The notes under the pieces are model-generated. The model was not told the origin of the DNA. It worked only from the letters and a program-made list of their open reading frames with translations, and did not search any database. A DNA stretch of 64,000 nucleotides from contig NZ_JAKRFZ010000008.1 of NCBI RefSeq assembly GCF_022347765.1, positions 124,001 through 188,000 of the forward strand, given 5' to 3'. This document shows positions 61,856 to 64,000 of this stretch, in pieces (within the stretch, counting starts at the first letter, position 1; every line of letters begins with the position of its first letter). The translations under genes were made by a program, and so were the position numbers. Origin of the DNA: Pseudoalteromonas sp. OOF1S-7 (GTDB taxonomy: Bacteria > Pseudomonadota > Gammaproteobacteria > Enterobacterales > Alteromonadaceae).

Positions 61856-64000
61856 ATGAATCAAAATAAAGTTGCCAGGCATCTGGCAGTCGTTTCTCTG
61901 TCGTCAGCCATTTTGACTGCCTGTGGACAGGCGCCGAATGCGCTAAATCAACATGCTGATGCGCCAATATCTGCATCATCTAACTATGTCACTGATGTTG
62001 TGTCTTATGTCGATCCTTTAATTGGTACTCAGGGGCCGTTTAATCACAGGCAAGCCGGTAATGTAACACCGGGGGCGCTGGTGCCATTTGGTATGTTTAA
62101 CTTTGGTCCTGAGCATGCGTATACAGAAGATCTGCTGGCAGAGTCTGAGGGGATCTCGAAAAAAATTCTGCAAGAGAAAAAACGCGTACCTGTTTCTCCG
62201 GGTGGCTATAATTACCAGGCCAGCCGTGTGAAGGGCTTCTCTTTTACGCGTTTATCCGGAACCGGGTGTCTGGGGGCATCTGGCGATATTCCGGTGATGC
62301 CGTTTACCAAAGACGTGGCCTTTTCTCCCGCAACCGATCCCATTAATGCGTATTTCAGTGCCGGGTTTAGCCATGATAACGAAACCGCTGTTCCTGGCTA
62401 TTATCAGGTTGGGTTAGACAACGGGGTTAACGTTGAGCTTGCGGCAACCACCCGCACGGGGATTGCTAATTTTACTTATGAGCAGGCAGACAACGCCAAG
62501 TTACTGTTCAGAACATCCTACTCACAATTAGGAAGTGGTGACGCGTATGTTAAGGTCGATGCGCAACAGGGCGAGGTAACAGGCTATGTGACGTCAGGAA
62601 ATTTTTGCGGTTACCTTGGCGAGCACAACCAAAGAGACTACTACACGCTGCATTTTGTCGCTAAGCTCGATAAGCCCATTTCAGGCTCAGGTGCCTGGAA
62701 AGACGGCAATGTGTTCAAAGGGCAAGCTTCGGCAAAAGGTGGTATGGGGTATGGTGATAACGGCTGGCCTGATATTGGTAAAGGCTCAGGTGTATGGGTA
62801 GACCTGGATCTGGATTCGGGCGAAACCGTGCAAATGCGCGTTGGTATTTCCTATGTGAGCCTGGATAATGCCAGAGAGAACCTCAAAAAAGAGCAGAGCG
62901 GGCAGAGCTTTGCCCAGGTGCGCAAGGGCGCGCAGGTGGCCTGGGAAAACGAGCTGTCTAAGGTAAAAGTGGAGTCAGACGACACCCGTAAGCTCAGAGT
63001 TTTCTACACCGCCTTGTACCATAGTCTGTATCATCCCAATGTCTTTTCAGACGTGAATGGACAGTATGCTGGGTTCGATCAGCGAGTTCATACCATAAAA
63101 GGCACCCAAACACACCAATATGCCAACTTCTCAGGCTGGGACGTATACCGCTCACAGCTGCAATTGGTCACCCTGATGGATAAAAAGCGTGGCAGTGACA
63201 TTGCCCAGTCCTTATTTAATCAGGCGAGCCAGTATAACGGTGTATGGGACCGCTGGACGCACAATGCAGGGGCTACAGGCGTGATGAGTGGCGACCCTGC
63301 AACAATAGCGATTGCGAACTTTGTAGCATTTGGTGCGGATGACTTTGATGTGAGCGGGGCGTATCAGTCTTTGCGTAAAGCTGCGACTGAGCCCACTGAG
63401 TTTGACTTGTCTGCAACTGGCTGTCCGGTGTTTTGTCGCGGGCAAAAGCCGTCGTTAGATCAATGGCAGCAGCTCGGGTATATCTCAGAACAGTCGAACA
63501 GCTGGGAAGGCGCATCAGAAACGCTTGAGCAGGCATCCAGTTACTTTTCATTGGCTCAGCTGGCAGCGCGCCTGGGCAAGCAGGCTGATGCTTCTCGCTT
63601 TACAACTGAAGCCGGGTATTGGCGCAATATCTATAATCCCACTGCCACCGAGTCGTTGGGCTATATCCAGGGGCGCAGCAAAGATGGCAGCTGGAAGGGC
63701 GAGTTTGATCCCTTTTCAGGTCACCTGTTTGTTGAGGGCAGCCCGGCGCAGTATTTATGGATGATCCCCCATGATGGTGCGGGCCTGGCACAAGTCCTGG
63801 GGGGTGAAAAGGCAATGAGCCGAAGGCTGGATAGCCATTTCCGTAAACCAGATGGCAGCTGGGTGTTGTATCGCGACTCGGCTGAATTTGCCGATGTATC
63901 TAACCAGCCGTCTATTTTGTCTCCATGGATGTATCTGCATACCGCAGAAGCATATAAAACACCGCAAACGGTGCGTGAGACAATGAAGCAGCTGTGGCTG
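61856..64000 (+). CDS. GH92 alpha-mannosidase lipoprotein, C-terminus cut by window edge
   Basis: 715 residues are visible from ATG 61856 and the frame is open at the right edge. A lipoprotein signal ends in the lipobox ILTA|C (Cys23). The sequence then matches glycoside hydrolase family 92: SYVDPLIGTQG, AGNVTPGALVPFGMFNFGPE, PGGYNY, VKGFSFTRLSGTGCLGASGD, MSGDPATIAIANFVAFGADD (near 475) and FVEGSPAQYLWMIPHDGAGL (near 625, with the general-acid Glu). GH92 enzymes remove alpha-mannose, mostly alpha-1,2, by a calcium-dependent inverting mechanism, often from N-glycans. As a lipoprotein it should be anchored in the outer membrane. No other mannan gene is visible beside it. Confidence 0.93.
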   Translation, partial: MNQNKVARHLAVVSLSSAILTACGQAPNALNQHADAPISASSNYVTDVVSYVDPLIGTQGPFNHRQAGNVTPGALVPFGMFNFGPEHAYTEDLLAESEGISKKILQEKKRVPVSPGGYNYQASRVKGFSFTRLSGTGCLGASGDIPVMPFTKDVAFSPATDPINAYFSAGFSHDNETAVPGYYQVGLDNGVNVELAATTRTGIANFTYEQADNAKLLFRTSYSQLGSGDAYVKVDAQQGEVTGYVTSGNFCGYLGEHNQRDYYTLHFVAKLDKPISGSGAWKDGNVFKGQASAKGGMGYGDNGWPDIGKGSGVWVDLDLDSGETVQMRVGISYVSLDNARENLKKEQSGQSFAQVRKGAQVAWENELSKVKVESDDTRKLRVFYTALYHSLYHPNVFSDVNGQYAGFDQRVHTIKGTQTHQYANFSGWDVYRSQLQLVTLMDKKRGSDIAQSLFNQASQYNGVWDRWTHNAGATGVMSGDPATIAIANFVAFGADDFDVSGAYQSLRKAATEPTEFDLSATGCPVFCRGQKPSLDQWQQLGYISEQSNSWEGASETLEQASSYFSLAQLAARLGKQADASRFTTEAGYWRNIYNPTATESLGYIQGRSKDGSWKGEFDPFSGHLFVEGSPAQYLWMIPHDGAGLAQVLGGEKAMSRRLDSHFRKPDGSWVLYRDSAEFADVSNQPSILSPWMYLHTAEAYKTPQTVRETMKQLWL

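Overview
This 64 kb window looks like a chromosomal segment of a marine gammaproteobacterium of the order Alteromonadales, most probably Pseudoalteromonas. The protein sequences are closest to that group, GC content is moderate, and the gene set is typical: Entner-Doudoroff sugar use, N-acetylglucosamine catabolism, a TonB receptor, secreted proteases, a monomeric isocitrate dehydrogenase and a mobile MITE-like repeat. No phage, transposase, plasmid, CRISPR, rRNA or tRNA gene was seen. Almost everything is chromosomal core or lineage-specific metabolism.

Layout: (1) 1-14.5 kb is housekeeping: roxA (cut by the left edge), mnmA-hflD-purB, rluE, icd, cspD, then an N-degron block of clpS-clpA facing aat-bpt-infA, followed by trxB and pssA. 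(2) 14.5-23.6 kb holds amino-acid and peptide metabolism: asnB, a tightly overlapping operon pxpB-pxpC-DUF969-DUF979-pcp for pyroglutamate (without pxpA), an exported leucyl aminopeptidase, and an exported MsrA/thioredoxin-like/MsrB fusion. (3) 23.6-27.4 kb holds a small double-glycine-type peptide gene whose predicted core is four 8-residue units each ending in Cys, an orphan betaine-type binding protein, and a chemoreceptor. (4) 27.4-36.2 kb is the glucose / Entner-Doudoroff module: LacI regulator, glk, second LacI regulator, edd-eda-gap, and a YfcC-family carrier, with three identical LacI-type operators. (5) 36.4-42 kb has a kexin-like S8 protease, a TonB-dependent receptor and an EamA exporter. 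(6) 42-51 kb has adk between two direct copies of a MITE-like repeat, cmoA-cmoB, a DUF3334-like protein, and two divergent signalling kinases. (7) 51-64 kb has an IPNS-like oxygenase, the nagK-nagA-nagX / nagB GlcNAc module with NagR-like operators, nudC, metC, sbcB, an unknown membrane protein and a GH92 mannosidase lipoprotein cut by the right edge.

How the parts connect: GlcNAc-6-P is made by NagK, deacetylated by NagA and deaminated by NagB. Glucose is phosphorylated by Glk and the edd-eda-gap products carry 6-phosphogluconate to lower glycolysis. The operators of the two sugar modules share one architecture (TGACA-NCGN-TGTCA). Aat and Bpt make leucine N-degrons that ClpS hands to ClpAP. 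Pcp releases N-terminal pyroglutamate, for which PxpBC would supply part of the 5-oxoprolinase. The most novel-looking items are the Cys-periodic peptide, the pxpA-less pyroglutamate operon, the glk leader terminator, and the repeats that flank adk and may supply its promoter.

Gene starts were moved downstream of the longest open frame where homology or a Shine-Dalgarno site demanded it. All family names come from recognising sequence, not from a database search.
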